DNA from: Pedobacter riviphilus
GTDB lineage: Bacteria; Bacteroidota; Bacteroidia; Sphingobacteriales; Sphingobacteriaceae
NCBI RefSeq assembly: GCF_014692875.1
Contig: NZ_CP061171.1
Coordinates: forward strand, 124,001 to 188,000
Direction of reading: 5' to 3'
Length of the DNA stretch: 64,000 nt
In this document: positions 11,056 to 21,078 of the stretch, piece after piece
How the letters are laid out: every line of letters begins with the position of its first letter
Numbering within the stretch: the first letter of the stretch is position 1
Position numbers and translations under genes: made by a program
Notes under the pieces: generated by a model
What the model saw: only the letters and a program-made list of their open reading frames with translations
What the model was told of the DNA's origin: nothing
Databases searched by the model: none

Positions 11056-12324
11056 ATGATAAAGAGAAATTTACTGATCGCCGCTTTTACTTTTGCTTCG
11101 TTAAGCACTTTAACCAGCACAACCAAAGCCCAAACCGAAGAAAAGTTTATTACGTATAACCTGGCCCGCTGCCAAAAACAGGTAAAAGAAATGTTGGCCA
11201 GCAAAAGCCTTTCTGCTACAGCGTTTCCACAAACAACGGATAAAGAAGGGAAACTGCGTAGTGGCGGCCTTTACGAATGGACTACCGGCTTTTTCCCAGG
11301 CAACCTGTGGTATGCTTACGAGGCCAAGAAAGATGACGCACTTAAGGCACAGGCCATCCAGTGGACAGAAAAGTTAGCGCCACTGCAAAACTTTACCGAA
11401 CACCACGACCTGGGATTTATGATGTACTGCAGTTATGGCAATGCCTACAGGCTTACCCGGAACGAAAATTATAAGCAGGTTTTAATTAATTCGGCCAAAG
11501 CATTAAGCACCCGCTTTAATCCGGTTACCGGTTGTATTAAATCGTGGAATGTGTTTAAATCGTGGCATGGTAAAGAGAGTTATAATTTCCCCGTAATTAT
11601 CGATAATATGATTAACCTCGAGTTGTTATTCTTTGCCTCAAAAGTTTCGGGCGATACCAGTTTCAGGCATATTGCCATTACACATGCACTTACTACAATG
11701 AAAAACCAGTTCAGGTCCGATAATAGTTCGTACCATGTGGTTTGTTACGACGATAAAACAGGGAAGGTACTGACACGCGAAACCGCACAAGGCTACGCCG
11801 ATAATTCTACCTGGGCGCGCGGACAAGCCTGGTCTATATATGGTTATACCATGACCTACCGCGAAACCAAAGATGTTCGCTTTTTAAAAATGGCACAGGG
11901 TTTAGCCAATTATTTTATCGACAGTAAAAACCTGCCTGCGGATTTGGTTCCTTACTGGGATTTTAATGCCAATCAGGCAGGTTATAAGCCGGGTGTAAAC
12001 TCCAATGCCAATAACATTAACGTAAAATACCGCGATGCTTCGGCAGCAGCCGTTACCGCATCGGCCTTGTTGGAGCTGAGCACCTACACTACCGGTAAAA
12101 CTGCCAAAAAGTATAAAGATGCAGCCGTAAAAATGCTTCACTCGCTGGCTACACCAGCATACTTTGCCGTAACAGGTACCAATGCCGATTTTATTTTAAA
12201 ACACAACGTAGGCTCTATTCCGCACAATAGCCAGATCGATGTGCCATTGGTGTATGCCGATTACTATTTTATGGAGGCATTACTCAGATACAAGAAGCTA
12301 AACGCAGGATTAAAACTGTTTTAA
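11056..12324 (+). CDS. GH88 unsaturated glucuronyl hydrolase
   Basis: The 422-residue protein has a signal peptide (cleavage near TTKAQ) and the alpha6/alpha6-barrel family sequence. The two aspartates expected in GH88 are visible in HDLGF (Asp118) and IDNMINLE (Asp183), with a conserved TWARGQAWSIYG block near residue 250. GH88 enzymes cleave the 4,5-unsaturated uronic acid left at the non-reducing end by polysaccharide lyases. Here it would act in the periplasm on products of the lyase encoded downstream. It is the first gene of the locus opposite the regulator; the 118-bp gap to susC holds a second candidate control region. Confidence 0.92.
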   Translation: MIKRNLLIAAFTFASLSTLTSTTKAQTEEKFITYNLARCQKQVKEMLASKSLSATAFPQTTDKEGKLRSGGLYEWTTGFFPGNLWYAYEAKKDDALKAQAIQWTEKLAPLQNFTEHHDLGFMMYCSYGNAYRLTRNENYKQVLINSAKALSTRFNPVTGCIKSWNVFKSWHGKESYNFPVIIDNMINLELLFFASKVSGDTSFRHIAITHALTTMKNQFRSDNSSYHVVCYDDKTGKVLTRETAQGYADNSTWARGQAWSIYGYTMTYRETKDVRFLKMAQGLANYFIDSKNLPADLVPYWDFNANQAGYKPGVNSNANNINVKYRDASAAAVTASALLELSTYTTGKTAKKYKDAAVKMLHSLATPAYFAVTGTNADFILKHNVGSIPHNSQIDVPLVYADYYFMEALLRYKKLNAGLKLF

Positions 12325-12345
12325 AAAAAGCAGCGCAGTGGAAAA

Positions 12346-12387
12346 GGATAAATTTCACCTTTAAAAGGAAAAAAATACCCCTTAAAG
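12346..12387. promoter_or_regulatory. Candidate regulator-binding site, copy B
   Basis: The region aligns with 10873-10916 upstream of the GH88 gene, sharing AAGGA, ATTT, ACCTTT, AAGGAAAAAAA and TACCC in the same order. It ends about 15 bp before a TACATTTG promoter element, the right place for an activator site in front of susC. Confidence 0.5.
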
Positions 12388-12401
12388 TTAACTTTGAGGG
12401 A

Positions 12402-12409
12402 TACATTTG
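12402..12409 (+). promoter_or_regulatory. susC promoter -7 element (TACATTTG)
   Basis: TACATTTG matches the Bacteroidota -7 consensus TAnnTTTG exactly and lies about 35 bp before the susC start. No TTTG is seen at the usual -33 distance, which fits a promoter that needs the activator site just upstream. Confidence 0.5.
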
Positions 12410-12442
12410 ATACCAAACAACCAAGTATAAACAATTTATTGA

Positions 12443-15400
12443 ATGAGTGTTATGAGAAGAATTCTATTATTTTCAGTCTTTCTATTGACTGTTTTTTCGA
12501 GTTCTGCCCAGCAGAGTAAGATGATAACCGGAACTGTTACCGATCAAAAAACCGGCGAAACCCTGGCCGGTGTTAGTATAAGTATTAAAGGCACGGCAAA
12601 AGGTGGCGTTACCACCAGGGCCCAGGGCGAATATAGTATCAGTGTACCCGCCGATCAACCAGCTGTTCTGGTATTCAGATACGTAGGTTACCATGCCAAA
12701 GAGGTAACTGTAAACCAGCAAAAAACGATAAATGTAGCCTTGACCGAGCAGAACAACGACCTGGATCAGGTGGTGGTAGTAGGTTATGGTTCGGTAGCCA
12801 AAAAAGACCTTACAGGTTCGGTAAGCTCAGTTAAAATGGCCGAGCTGAACAAAGCCCCTGTACGTTCTTTCGATGAGGCTTTAGCAGGTCGTGTAGCCGG
12901 GGTGCAGGTCACCTCAGCCGATGGCCGTCCTGGTTCGGGAGTTGATATTGTGATCCGTGGCAATAATTCGGTTACCCAGGCCAACAGCCCTTTATATGTG
13001 GTAGATGGGTTTCCGATCGAAGATCCCAATAACAATGTGGTTAATCCGGCCGATATCGAGTCGATAGATATTTTAAAGGATGCATCGGCAACTGCCATCT
13101 ATGGTGCCCGGGGTGCCAATGGGGTAGTGGTTATTACAACCAAAAAAGGTAAACAGGGCAAACCGGTATTCAGTTTTTCCAGTACGCTGGGCGTACAGCG
13201 CATGACCAAAAAAATGGAAATGATGAGCCCTTATGAGTATGTAAAATATCAGCTCGAACTTACCCCTGCTCTGACCGGAACACCCGCTACACCAACGCAG
13301 ATTTATCTTGCAGATGGAAAAACCCTTGATTATTATAATGGTGTTAACGCGATTGACTGGCAGGATCTGGTTTCGCGTACAGCTTTGTACAACAACAACG
13401 ATTTTGCGGTAAGAGGTGGAACTAAAAAACTGAAATATGCCGTTTCTACTTCAACAGTTAATCAAAACGGTATTTTATTAAATTCAAACTATCAGCGTTA
13501 TACCGGTCGTGCTGTGCTCGATTATGCCATTACCGATAAGTTAAAGATAGGTGTCAACGCCAATTACAGCTTCCTTAAACAAAAAGGGATTGACCCAACC
13601 AGGGGCGAAAATGGTGCTACCACCAACGTGATGACATCAATCCTGGGGATGAGACCAGTTCCTTCCGAATTGTTTGATCTGGAAGATGCCTTTCAGGATC
13701 CGGACATGAACGCCGCCAACGATTACCGTATCAACCCGGTTATCAACCTGCAGAATTCCTACAATGTAACCAATACACATAACATTACGGCCAATGGTTA
13801 TGCAGAATATGCAATCCTTAAAGATTTAAAGTTGAGATCATCTTTTGGTATTGTCGAAAATAAGGCTGAAAATGATGTGTTTAACAACACCAAAACCTCT
13901 ACAGGCCGCCCGGGAGGTACAAACGGGGTAAACGGAAAAATTACCAATAATAACTACAGTAACTGGTTAAACGAAAACACGCTGACCTGGGATAAAAAAA
14001 TAAGTAAAAAATCAAAATTAAACCTGTTGGGCGGATTTACACTTCAAAAAAGACACACCTGGAGCAATGGACGCTCGGTAACCCAATTGCCTAACGAAGA
14101 CCTGATGTTTGATGGTTTTGACCAGGGCGTACAGCAAAGGGTCGATCCTTCTGCATCTGACTGGACTATGGCTTCATTTTTGGGCCGTATCAATTATAAT
14201 TACGATTCTAAATACTTGTTTACCGCCTCTTACAGGGCCGATGGATCTTCTAAATTCCCAAGCCAAAACCACTGGGGCTATTTTCCTTCGGCGGCTATTG
14301 CCTGGAGGTTTGATCAGGAAAATTTCCTCAAAAAATCTAAAATATTATCAGAAGGTAAATTGCGTGTGAGTTACGGACAAACCGGTAACAACCGCGTAGG
14401 CGATTTTGATTACCTGACCAATTACTTCAATCCGATTGTAAATACCTACACTTTCAACAACGAATATGTGCCGGGGGTAATCCCTACCAAACTGGGTAAC
14501 TCCGATTTGAAATGGGAAACTACCGAACAGGTAGACGCCGGGATTGATTTAGGCTTTTTTAAACAAAGAATTAGCTTCAGTGCCGATGTATATAGAAAAA
14601 CAACCAAAGATTTATTGTTAAATACCCAATTGCCACCATCGGCAGGTTTTGGTACCGCATTAAAAAACATTGGTAGTGTAGAAAACAGGGGGCTGGAGTT
14701 AACCTTAACAACTCAAAACATCGTTACCAAGGATTTTACCTGGAGTACCAATGCCAACATTGCCTTTAACCGCAATAAACTAATTTCGCTTGCCGAAGGT
14801 CAGAAGACCCTCGAGAGTACCATTAACTGGGATGCCGCCTGGCGTAACGTAAGTGCTTATGTTGCAGAAGTTGGTCAGCCTTTAGGTTCTATGTACGGCT
14901 ACGAATGGTTGGGTACTTATAAATATGCCGATTTTAATACATCCGTTAATGGCAGCGGCGTTACCGTTTATACCTTAAAACCAGAGGTAGCTACCAATGG
15001 CAATACCAGGACAGCCATACAGCCCGGCGATATTAAATATAAAGACCAAAATGGTGATGGCGTGGTAAATGCCCAGGATTATGTTAAAATCGGAAATGGT
15101 TTACCCGCGCATACGGGAGGTTTTTCTAATAACTTTACTTATAAAGGTTTTGATCTGAACATTTTCTTCCAGTGGTCGTACGGCAATGATCTTTTAAATG
15201 TCAATAAAATGCTTTTCGAAGGCAATTCAAATAACCTGGGTAATTTTAATCAATATGCGAGCTATGAAAACCGCTGGACGCCGCAGAATTCAGAAGCTGA
15301 GATGTTCCGCACCAGGGGCTTTTTTGGTGGCGGATATTCATCCAACTACGTTGAAGATGGTTCTTACCTGAGGCTAAAAACCGTTTCGCTGGGCTATAAC

Positions 15401-15601
15401 TTAGATCCGAAAGTTCTCAAAAAAGTATACCTTAAAACATTAAGATTCTTTGTATCGGCACAGAATTTAGCCACCTGGACCAAGTATTCGGGAGCAGACC
15501 CTGAGGTGAATACCTACCGTTCGGTATTAACACCTGGCTTTGATTTTTCTGCCTATCCGCGTGCCCGTACCGTAGTTTTTGGTACAAACCTTACATTTTA
15601 A
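12443..15601 (+). CDS. SusC-family TonB-dependent outer-membrane transporter
   Basis: The 1052-residue protein has a signal peptide (ending SSSAQQ), an N-terminal carboxypeptidase-regulatory-like domain (about 27-110, ITGTVTDQKTGETLAGVSI) and a plug domain with VVVVGYGSVAKKDLTGSV and VDGFPIEDPNN. The large beta barrel ends in the aromatic FGTNLTF. It would import oligosaccharides across the outer membrane with energy from TonB, capped by the SusD lipoprotein encoded next. Its length is typical for the family. It is followed 20 bp later by susD on the same strand. Confidence 0.97.
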   Translation: MSVMRRILLFSVFLLTVFSSSAQQSKMITGTVTDQKTGETLAGVSISIKGTAKGGVTTRAQGEYSISVPADQPAVLVFRYVGYHAKEVTVNQQKTINVALTEQNNDLDQVVVVGYGSVAKKDLTGSVSSVKMAELNKAPVRSFDEALAGRVAGVQVTSADGRPGSGVDIVIRGNNSVTQANSPLYVVDGFPIEDPNNNVVNPADIESIDILKDASATAIYGARGANGVVVITTKKGKQGKPVFSFSSTLGVQRMTKKMEMMSPYEYVKYQLELTPALTGTPATPTQIYLADGKTLDYYNGVNAIDWQDLVSRTALYNNNDFAVRGGTKKLKYAVSTSTVNQNGILLNSNYQRYTGRAVLDYAITDKLKIGVNANYSFLKQKGIDPTRGENGATTNVMTSILGMRPVPSELFDLEDAFQDPDMNAANDYRINPVINLQNSYNVTNTHNITANGYAEYAILKDLKLRSSFGIVENKAENDVFNNTKTSTGRPGGTNGVNGKITNNNYSNWLNENTLTWDKKISKKSKLNLLGGFTLQKRHTWSNGRSVTQLPNEDLMFDGFDQGVQQRVDPSASDWTMASFLGRINYNYDSKYLFTASYRADGSSKFPSQNHWGYFPSAAIAWRFDQENFLKKSKILSEGKLRVSYGQTGNNRVGDFDYLTNYFNPIVNTYTFNNEYVPGVIPTKLGNSDLKWETTEQVDAGIDLGFFKQRISFSADVYRKTTKDLLLNTQLPPSAGFGTALKNIGSVENRGLELTLTTQNIVTKDFTWSTNANIAFNRNKLISLAEGQKTLESTINWDAAWRNVSAYVAEVGQPLGSMYGYEWLGTYKYADFNTSVNGSGVTVYTLKPEVATNGNTRTAIQPGDIKYKDQNGDGVVNAQDYVKIGNGLPAHTGGFSNNFTYKGFDLNIFFQWSYGNDLLNVNKMLFEGNSNNLGNFNQYASYENRWTPQNSEAEMFRTRGFFGGGYSSNYVEDGSYLRLKTVSLGYNLDPKVLKKVYLKTLRFFVSAQNLATWTKYSGADPEVNTYRSVLTPGFDFSAYPRARTVVFGTNLTF

Positions 15602-15620
15602 TCAAATAAATTATTTCAAG

Positions 15621-17312
15621 ATGAAAAAGATATATGTATTATTAGTTTTGGTGGCCATTGCCAGCAGCTCTTGTAAGAAATTCTTAGATACTGAACCAAC
15701 CGATAAAATTGCACTTGAACAATATTATACGGATGAAACCGGTTTAACCCAGGCTTTGGCAGGGGTGTACGATCCGCTGGGTTCGGGTAATGTTTACGGC
15801 AATTTACCAAACGGTTTCGAAGCCTGTACTGATGAGGGGTATTATGCCCGTTCTGGTCAGGTAACCGGTATACAGGTATTTAATTTCGATCCTTCGAACA
15901 CCAATGTAACGGGTTTATGGACCGATCTTTATACCGGTATTAACCGTGCCAACGATTTGATTGCACACGTAGACGTACCTCAAATGGATGAAGGAAAGCG
16001 GCAGATCATATTGGGTGAGGCTTTATTTTTAAGGGGCTACTACTATTTTATGCTGGTTACCCGCTTTGGCGATGTGCCGCTAAGGTTAGCGCCAACAACA
16101 AGCCCCAACGGTGTGCAACTAGCCCGAAGTAAAACAGCTGATGTTTATGCCCAGATATTGAAAGATATGACTACGGCTGAAACAAAGGTAGCGACCTCTA
16201 CGGCAATCGGTTATCCCAGCCGTGTATCCAAAACAGTAGTGCAGGGTATTCTGGCCAGGGTCTGTTTGCAAATGGCGGGTTATCCGTTAAACGATACCGG
16301 CAAATATGCGGATGCACTTGCCTGGACGAAAAAAGTGATCAGCTCAGGAGAACATGCTTTAAACACAACTTTTAGTTCAGATGCTACATTTAATGGTTTC
16401 AATGAAACCCTGCCATCGGTACCGGCCAACTCCAATAATGCCTACCGCCAGATATTTATCAATGCTGCGCAAGAGGTTTACAACACCAAAGAGAGCATGT
16501 GGGAAATTGAATTTAAGGGCAACCGTGCTGATGGTTATTTCGATCTTGGCCCCTTAGGAAGCCAGGTGGGGATTACCATGACACCATCGGCAGCCAATTC
16601 GCCATTGTATAACTATCCGGGTTATTGCTATGGTTTTATAAAGGGAACAGCACGTTTATTTAATAAGTACGATGCAACCGGAAAAGATCTGCGCCGCGAT
16701 TGGGTACTCACCACCTATACCTGGACGGTCAACAATACCGCCAATACCGCTACCAAAACGGCCATCGCCAAAACTGTTCAGTATGGCAGGGATATGGCCA
16801 AATGGAGAAGGGAGTACGAACTGCTTACGCCTAAAGATAAAAACCAGACCGGAATTAACTTCCCGGTGCTGCGGTATGCCGATATCCTTTTAATGTTTGC
16901 TGAAGCCGAAAACCAGGTGAACGGCCCGACAGCCGAGGCTTTCGATGCCATTAACCAGGTACGCCGCAGGGGCTATGGGCTACCTGTTGCTGCAGCTAGT
17001 GCAGTGGCCGATTTGACGGGGCTTAACAAAGCTACTTTTCAACAGGCTATAGAAGACGAGCGCATGCGCGAATTGTGTTTCGAGGGGTTACGCCGCATGG
17101 ACCTGATCCGCTGGAATAAATTTGTATCGACTATGAATTCAGTTGGTGCCGAAATGGGTGCTGCGCCTACCAGTGGTGCACTTACTTCAGGCAACCAGCA
17201 GTACGGTGGCTTGGGCGGTAAAAATGTGACCGCAAGAAACTTATTGTTTCCGATCCCTTCTTTGGAAATGGCATCTAATAAACTCATTACAGAAAATAAC
17301 CCAGGCTGGTAA
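15621..17312 (+). CDS. SusD/RagB-family glycan-binding lipoprotein
   Basis: I choose the ATG at 15621 because it gives a proper lipoprotein signal with the lipobox ASSSCKK; the open frame extends upstream inside susC. The mature protein has the TPR-like SusD fold, with FLRGYYYFMLVTRFGDVPL and a C-terminal DERMRELCFEGLRRMDLIRW, both family hallmarks. It sits on the cell surface and delivers glycan fragments to the SusC channel encoded 20 bp upstream. Confidence 0.95.
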   Translation: MKKIYVLLVLVAIASSSCKKFLDTEPTDKIALEQYYTDETGLTQALAGVYDPLGSGNVYGNLPNGFEACTDEGYYARSGQVTGIQVFNFDPSNTNVTGLWTDLYTGINRANDLIAHVDVPQMDEGKRQIILGEALFLRGYYYFMLVTRFGDVPLRLAPTTSPNGVQLARSKTADVYAQILKDMTTAETKVATSTAIGYPSRVSKTVVQGILARVCLQMAGYPLNDTGKYADALAWTKKVISSGEHALNTTFSSDATFNGFNETLPSVPANSNNAYRQIFINAAQEVYNTKESMWEIEFKGNRADGYFDLGPLGSQVGITMTPSAANSPLYNYPGYCYGFIKGTARLFNKYDATGKDLRRDWVLTTYTWTVNNTANTATKTAIAKTVQYGRDMAKWRREYELLTPKDKNQTGINFPVLRYADILLMFAEAENQVNGPTAEAFDAINQVRRRGYGLPVAAASAVADLTGLNKATFQQAIEDERMRELCFEGLRRMDLIRWNKFVSTMNSVGAEMGAAPTSGALTSGNQQYGGLGGKNVTARNLLFPIPSLEMASNKLITENNPGW

Positions 17313-17380
17313 CAAGCTGCAAATAAATGAAACCTGCCGGGCTTAAACGGCAGATTTTAGTGCATCGTAATCATAAATGT

Positions 17381-18969
17381 ATGGCTATAAAAAGAATTAT
17401 TTTAGGTTTAATCACTATCGGGAGCTTATCGCTCCAGGCACAGGAAAGCGCGATATGGCAGGATTTTAAAACTGCAAAAAGTACAGGTGTCACACCTGTT
17501 TTGCCCGATTTCTCCTATGCCGGTTATCGTTACAGCGAGGTTCCCATTCCAAAGGTAAATTATAAAGTTTTCGATGTAACCAGCTTTGGGGCTGTTCCAA
17601 ATGATAACCTGTCCGATAAAAAAGCATTTATCCGTGCCATTGCTGCGGCAGAGGCCAATGGCGAGGGGATTATTTATTTTCCCAAAGGACGATACGTTTT
17701 TAATACCGGCAACGACGACCAGGAGGTTATCCGCATCTCGGGATCAAAGATTGTGTTAAGGGGGGAAGGAAGAGGTAATGGCGGTACCGTTTTGTTTTTT
17801 GATAAAGATTTGCCACCTGCCAATCCTCTGGAAATGTGGTCGGTACCTATGGCGATAAACATTGGCGCAAAAGGTACGAATAAAAAACTGGCTGATGTGA
17901 CCGCCAACGCTCCGCGAGAAAGTCATATCATCGAAGTGAACAATGCCTCAAAAATTAAGGCTGGCGATTGGATTATCCTGGAGGTAATCAATAACAGTCC
18001 TGAACTGATTGATTATGATTTGAGGGGCATAAAACCCGATACCAGCTGGACTTCCCTGGTTAAAAAGGGGTGCAGGTTAATGAACGCCACCAGGTGGCCA
18101 AAGTAAATGGTAACAAGCTTACGCTGGTAGAGCCTATTCACTATGACGTGCAGGCCAAACACCATTGGACCATTTTAAGCTTTGTCCATTTAAGCGAGGT
18201 AGGGGTCGAGAATATCGCATTCGAGGGCAATTGGCTAAAGAAATTTGTGCACCACCGCTCTGCACAGGACGATAGCGGCTGGAGTATCCTGAGTTTAAAC
18301 AAATCGGTAAACTCCTGGGTGCGAAACTGCAGATTCCGCAATGTAAATAACGGTTTAACCATCGGCGCATCGGCAGCCTGTACTGCTATTGATTTGGTTT
18401 TTGAGGGCAACATGGGGCATAACTCTGTGGATGCCGCTGGTGGTTCTACTGGTGTTCTGCTGGCCAATATTACCGATCTGACCGGAATGCACCATGCTGT
18501 GGGCGTAGGCGGCGGAAGTACTACAGCTACGGTAATCTGGCGTTCAAGCTACCCTGAAAATACCTGTTTCGAATCGCATTCCTCGCAGCCCCGCTGTACC
18601 CTGCTCGATCAGGTAACCGGAGGCCTGTCTGACGGAAGGGCAGGAGGGGCCATTTTTAATATGCCCAACCATGGCCGTAATTTGGTTTTATGGAACTACA
18701 ACCAGCTAGGTGCCGCCAGAAAGAATTTCGAGTTCTGGCCGGCCAAATCAATCTGGTGGAAAATAGTGCCACCCATTATTGTGGGATATCATGGTGCCGG
18801 GACTACCTTTAATAAAGACCAGGTGCAGGTATTGGAAAGTCTGGGCAAAGCCGTACAACCCGAGTCGTTATTCGAGGCACAATTGGAATTGAGATTAGGT
18901 AAATTACCCGAGTGGATAGCCGAAGAGAAAAAGAAAATTAAGGCACAGGGTATTTTGGCCGAAAAATAA
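17381..18969 (+). pseudogene. Beta-helix polysaccharide lyase, split by an apparent frameshift
   Basis: Two frames (17381 to 18106 and about 18064 to 18969) make one protein of about 530 residues. The N-terminal part has a signal peptide and a pectate-lyase-superfamily start (VTSFGAVPNDNLSDKKAF, then YFPKGRYVF). The C-terminal part continues the right-handed helix (CRFRNVNNGLTIG, DLVFEGNMGHNSVDAAGG) and ends in a WWKIVPPIIVGYHG block. The sequence resembles lyases of the BT3328/PL29 type from memory, but I am not sure of the family. The frame change lies at a run of five A then four G (18062-18070), and one extra base there restores the protein. Its place between susD and a sulfatase, with GH88 upstream, supports a lyase on a sulfated uronate glycan. 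Confidence 0.75.
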
Positions 18970-19043
18970 GATGCGCAATACAAAGGAATGAGCTATACCT
19001 GGCACGACTGTCTATAATGAAAACTTATAAAAAACCAAGGCGA

Positions 19044-20519
19044 ATGAGCAATAAAAAATATCCCACTTATATCCTGTTTTTTCTTTCCCTGTTAGCTGCG
19101 TTTTCGGTTATGGCACAAAAGGGCATGAAGGCTAAAACCACCCCAAATTTATTAATTATCATGGCCGATCAGTGGAGAGGGCAGGCCATGGGTTTCGAAG
19201 GCCGGGAGCCCGTAATGACCCCGTATTTGGATCAGTATGCCAAAGAGAGTTTGGTGCTGAGCCAGATGGTAAGTAATTACCCAGTTTGTTCGCCAGCCAG
19301 GGCCATGCTCATGACGGGGCAATATCCGCTCAAAAACCATGTGTACAGCAATGTAAATTCCAGTTCGGCCCCTTTCGGCATCGAACTTCAAAAAGATGCC
19401 GTATGCTGGTCGGATGTATTGAAACAGAACGGTTATTCGAACGGTTACATCGGTAAATGGCATCTCGATTCGCCGTACCAACCTTACATCCCTACCTCAA
19501 ACAACACCGAGAAATTAGCGTGGAACGAATGGACTGCACCCGACCGCAGGCACGGGTTCGATTACTGGTATGCCTATGGTACCTACGATGAGCACAACAA
19601 GCCCATGTACTGGGACACCAACGATAAACGCGATGATTTTAAGTACGTAAACCAATGGGGGCCGGAGCACGAAGCCGATAAAGCATTGGCTTACTTTAAA
19701 AATGAAAAGGGAAAAATCCGTAAAAGCGGTGCCCCTTTCTCTTTGGTGGTTTCCATGAATCCGCCGCACTCTAATTACAAAACTGTTCCGCAGAAATATT
19801 ATAACCTGTATAAAGATATCCCTTTAGCCGATCTGGTAAAAGATCCCAATATACCGCCAGCGGGTACCCCATTTGGCGATCAGTACCGCAAGGATGTGCG
19901 TTATTATTATGCCAATATTACGGGCGTAGACGAACAGATTGGCCGCATTTTGCAGGGCTTAAAAGATCAGCAGCTGGCCCAAAATACCATTGTAGTCATC
20001 ATGGCCGACCATGGCAACTGTTTAGGCAAGCATGCAGAAGAATCGAAAAACAATATTTACGAAGAGTCGCTGAGGATTCCGTTTATCGTAAACTGGAAAG
20101 GCCATATTTTACCGCGTAAGGATGATACCTTTCTGGGGAGTGTGCCCGATATTTATCCAACGCTTTTAGAACTGATGGGGCTGAAAAACAAAACGCCTCA
20201 AAATGTAGATGGCAAAAGTTACGCGCAATACTACCTCAACGGCAAAGGCGAAAAACCTGCCGAACAATATATTTTAGGTGCCATTGGCAGCAACAATGTA
20301 AATATCAATACCGGTTTTAGGGGCATCCGCACAAAAGATTATAAGCTGGCTTTTGTGAAGAAAAAAGGAAAAGCAGCCTACGAACTTTACGATTTAAAAG
20401 CCGACCCTTTTGAACTGAATAACATTTACCGGGCCGATTTGCCTATTGTTAAAAAGCTGCAACCCGTTTTACTACAGTGGCTCGAAAAAACGAAAGATGC
20501 CTTTGTGCCGGGCCAATAA
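19044..20519 (+). CDS. Formylglycine-dependent (S1) sulfatase
   Basis: The start at 19044 places the signal peptide (ending VMAQKG) at the N-terminus; an ATG at 19017 is also in frame. The active-site motif CSPAR (Cys82, converted to formylglycine) is complete and is followed by MLMTGQYP. Metal-binding residues are in LLIIMADQW and in MADHGNCLGKH. It would remove sulfate esters from the glycan in the periplasm. A cysteine-type sulfatase needs an anaerobic or FGE-type maturase, not seen in this window. It is the last gene of the utilisation operon. Confidence 0.95.
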   Translation: MSNKKYPTYILFFLSLLAAFSVMAQKGMKAKTTPNLLIIMADQWRGQAMGFEGREPVMTPYLDQYAKESLVLSQMVSNYPVCSPARAMLMTGQYPLKNHVYSNVNSSSAPFGIELQKDAVCWSDVLKQNGYSNGYIGKWHLDSPYQPYIPTSNNTEKLAWNEWTAPDRRHGFDYWYAYGTYDEHNKPMYWDTNDKRDDFKYVNQWGPEHEADKALAYFKNEKGKIRKSGAPFSLVVSMNPPHSNYKTVPQKYYNLYKDIPLADLVKDPNIPPAGTPFGDQYRKDVRYYYANITGVDEQIGRILQGLKDQQLAQNTIVVIMADHGNCLGKHAEESKNNIYEESLRIPFIVNWKGHILPRKDDTFLGSVPDIYPTLLELMGLKNKTPQNVDGKSYAQYYLNGKGEKPAEQYILGAIGSNNVNINTGFRGIRTKDYKLAFVKKKGKAAYELYDLKADPFELNNIYRADLPIVKKLQPVLLQWLEKTKDAFVPGQ

Positions 20520-20699
20520 TGGTGTAGCGCAAAAATTAATAACTGATGCGTAAACGCCATAAAATATCCGCTGCTACCTGATGCTGTAGAACAGGCATGG
20601 CTACGGTCCATCACAAGAACTAATTATCTGGGTAAACTGAAATGGATTAACATCAGTACAAAATAATTTGATTTTTATTAGCTATCTAAACTGAAAAAG

Positions 20700-20895
20700 G
20701 GGCAAACCGTATTTTCGACTTGCTGCACTCTTGCTGAGCATCCCTGAATTTATCTCATACAGAATTTTTTCTTTAACACCCTCACTTAACCGACCCCAAG
20801 GTTTCTTACTTGAAATTTTTGTCTTGTCTTTGAATTTTTGTTGCCATTTTTTTGTTTTTAATGATAAGCTATAGCAGTACGGGACAGATGAAGGG
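20700..20895 (-). mobile_element. Remnant of a transposase-like helix-turn-helix gene, copy 1
   Basis: On the minus strand the frame reads KKPWGRLSEGVKEKILYEIN and then SKSAASRKYGLP, a helix-turn-helix like the first part of IS-type transposases. The natural ATG (MATK) is out of frame by one base with the rest, and nothing follows. A relative lies at 43619-43846, and both share a 5' flank ending CTATAGCTTRTCATTAAAAAC. The rest of 20520-21024 holds no gene I can support. Confidence 0.55.
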
Positions 20896-21024
20896 CACCT
20901 TCGTCTAAGTATACAAAACGACAAGTAAATTCACGACTTGGATAAATCTTTAAAATACCCCAAAAAAATGGACCGGCATTGAAACGAGTAGCATTGATGA
21001 AGATTAAAAGGCTATTAAACAATG

Positions 21025-21052
21025 ACGCTCAGCAGAATTAACTGCTGAGCGT
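21025..21052. terminator. Strong hairpin terminator after the second susCD operon
   Basis: Perfect 11-bp arms ACGCTCAGCAG and CTGCTGAGCGT flank AATTAA. The T-run (TTCTTTT) is on the plus-strand side, but the hairpin sits 27 bp past the stop of the minus-strand SusD gene and probably ends that transcript. Confidence 0.7.
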
Positions 21053-21078
21053 TCTTTTAAATTAATTTTAACAGTTGA

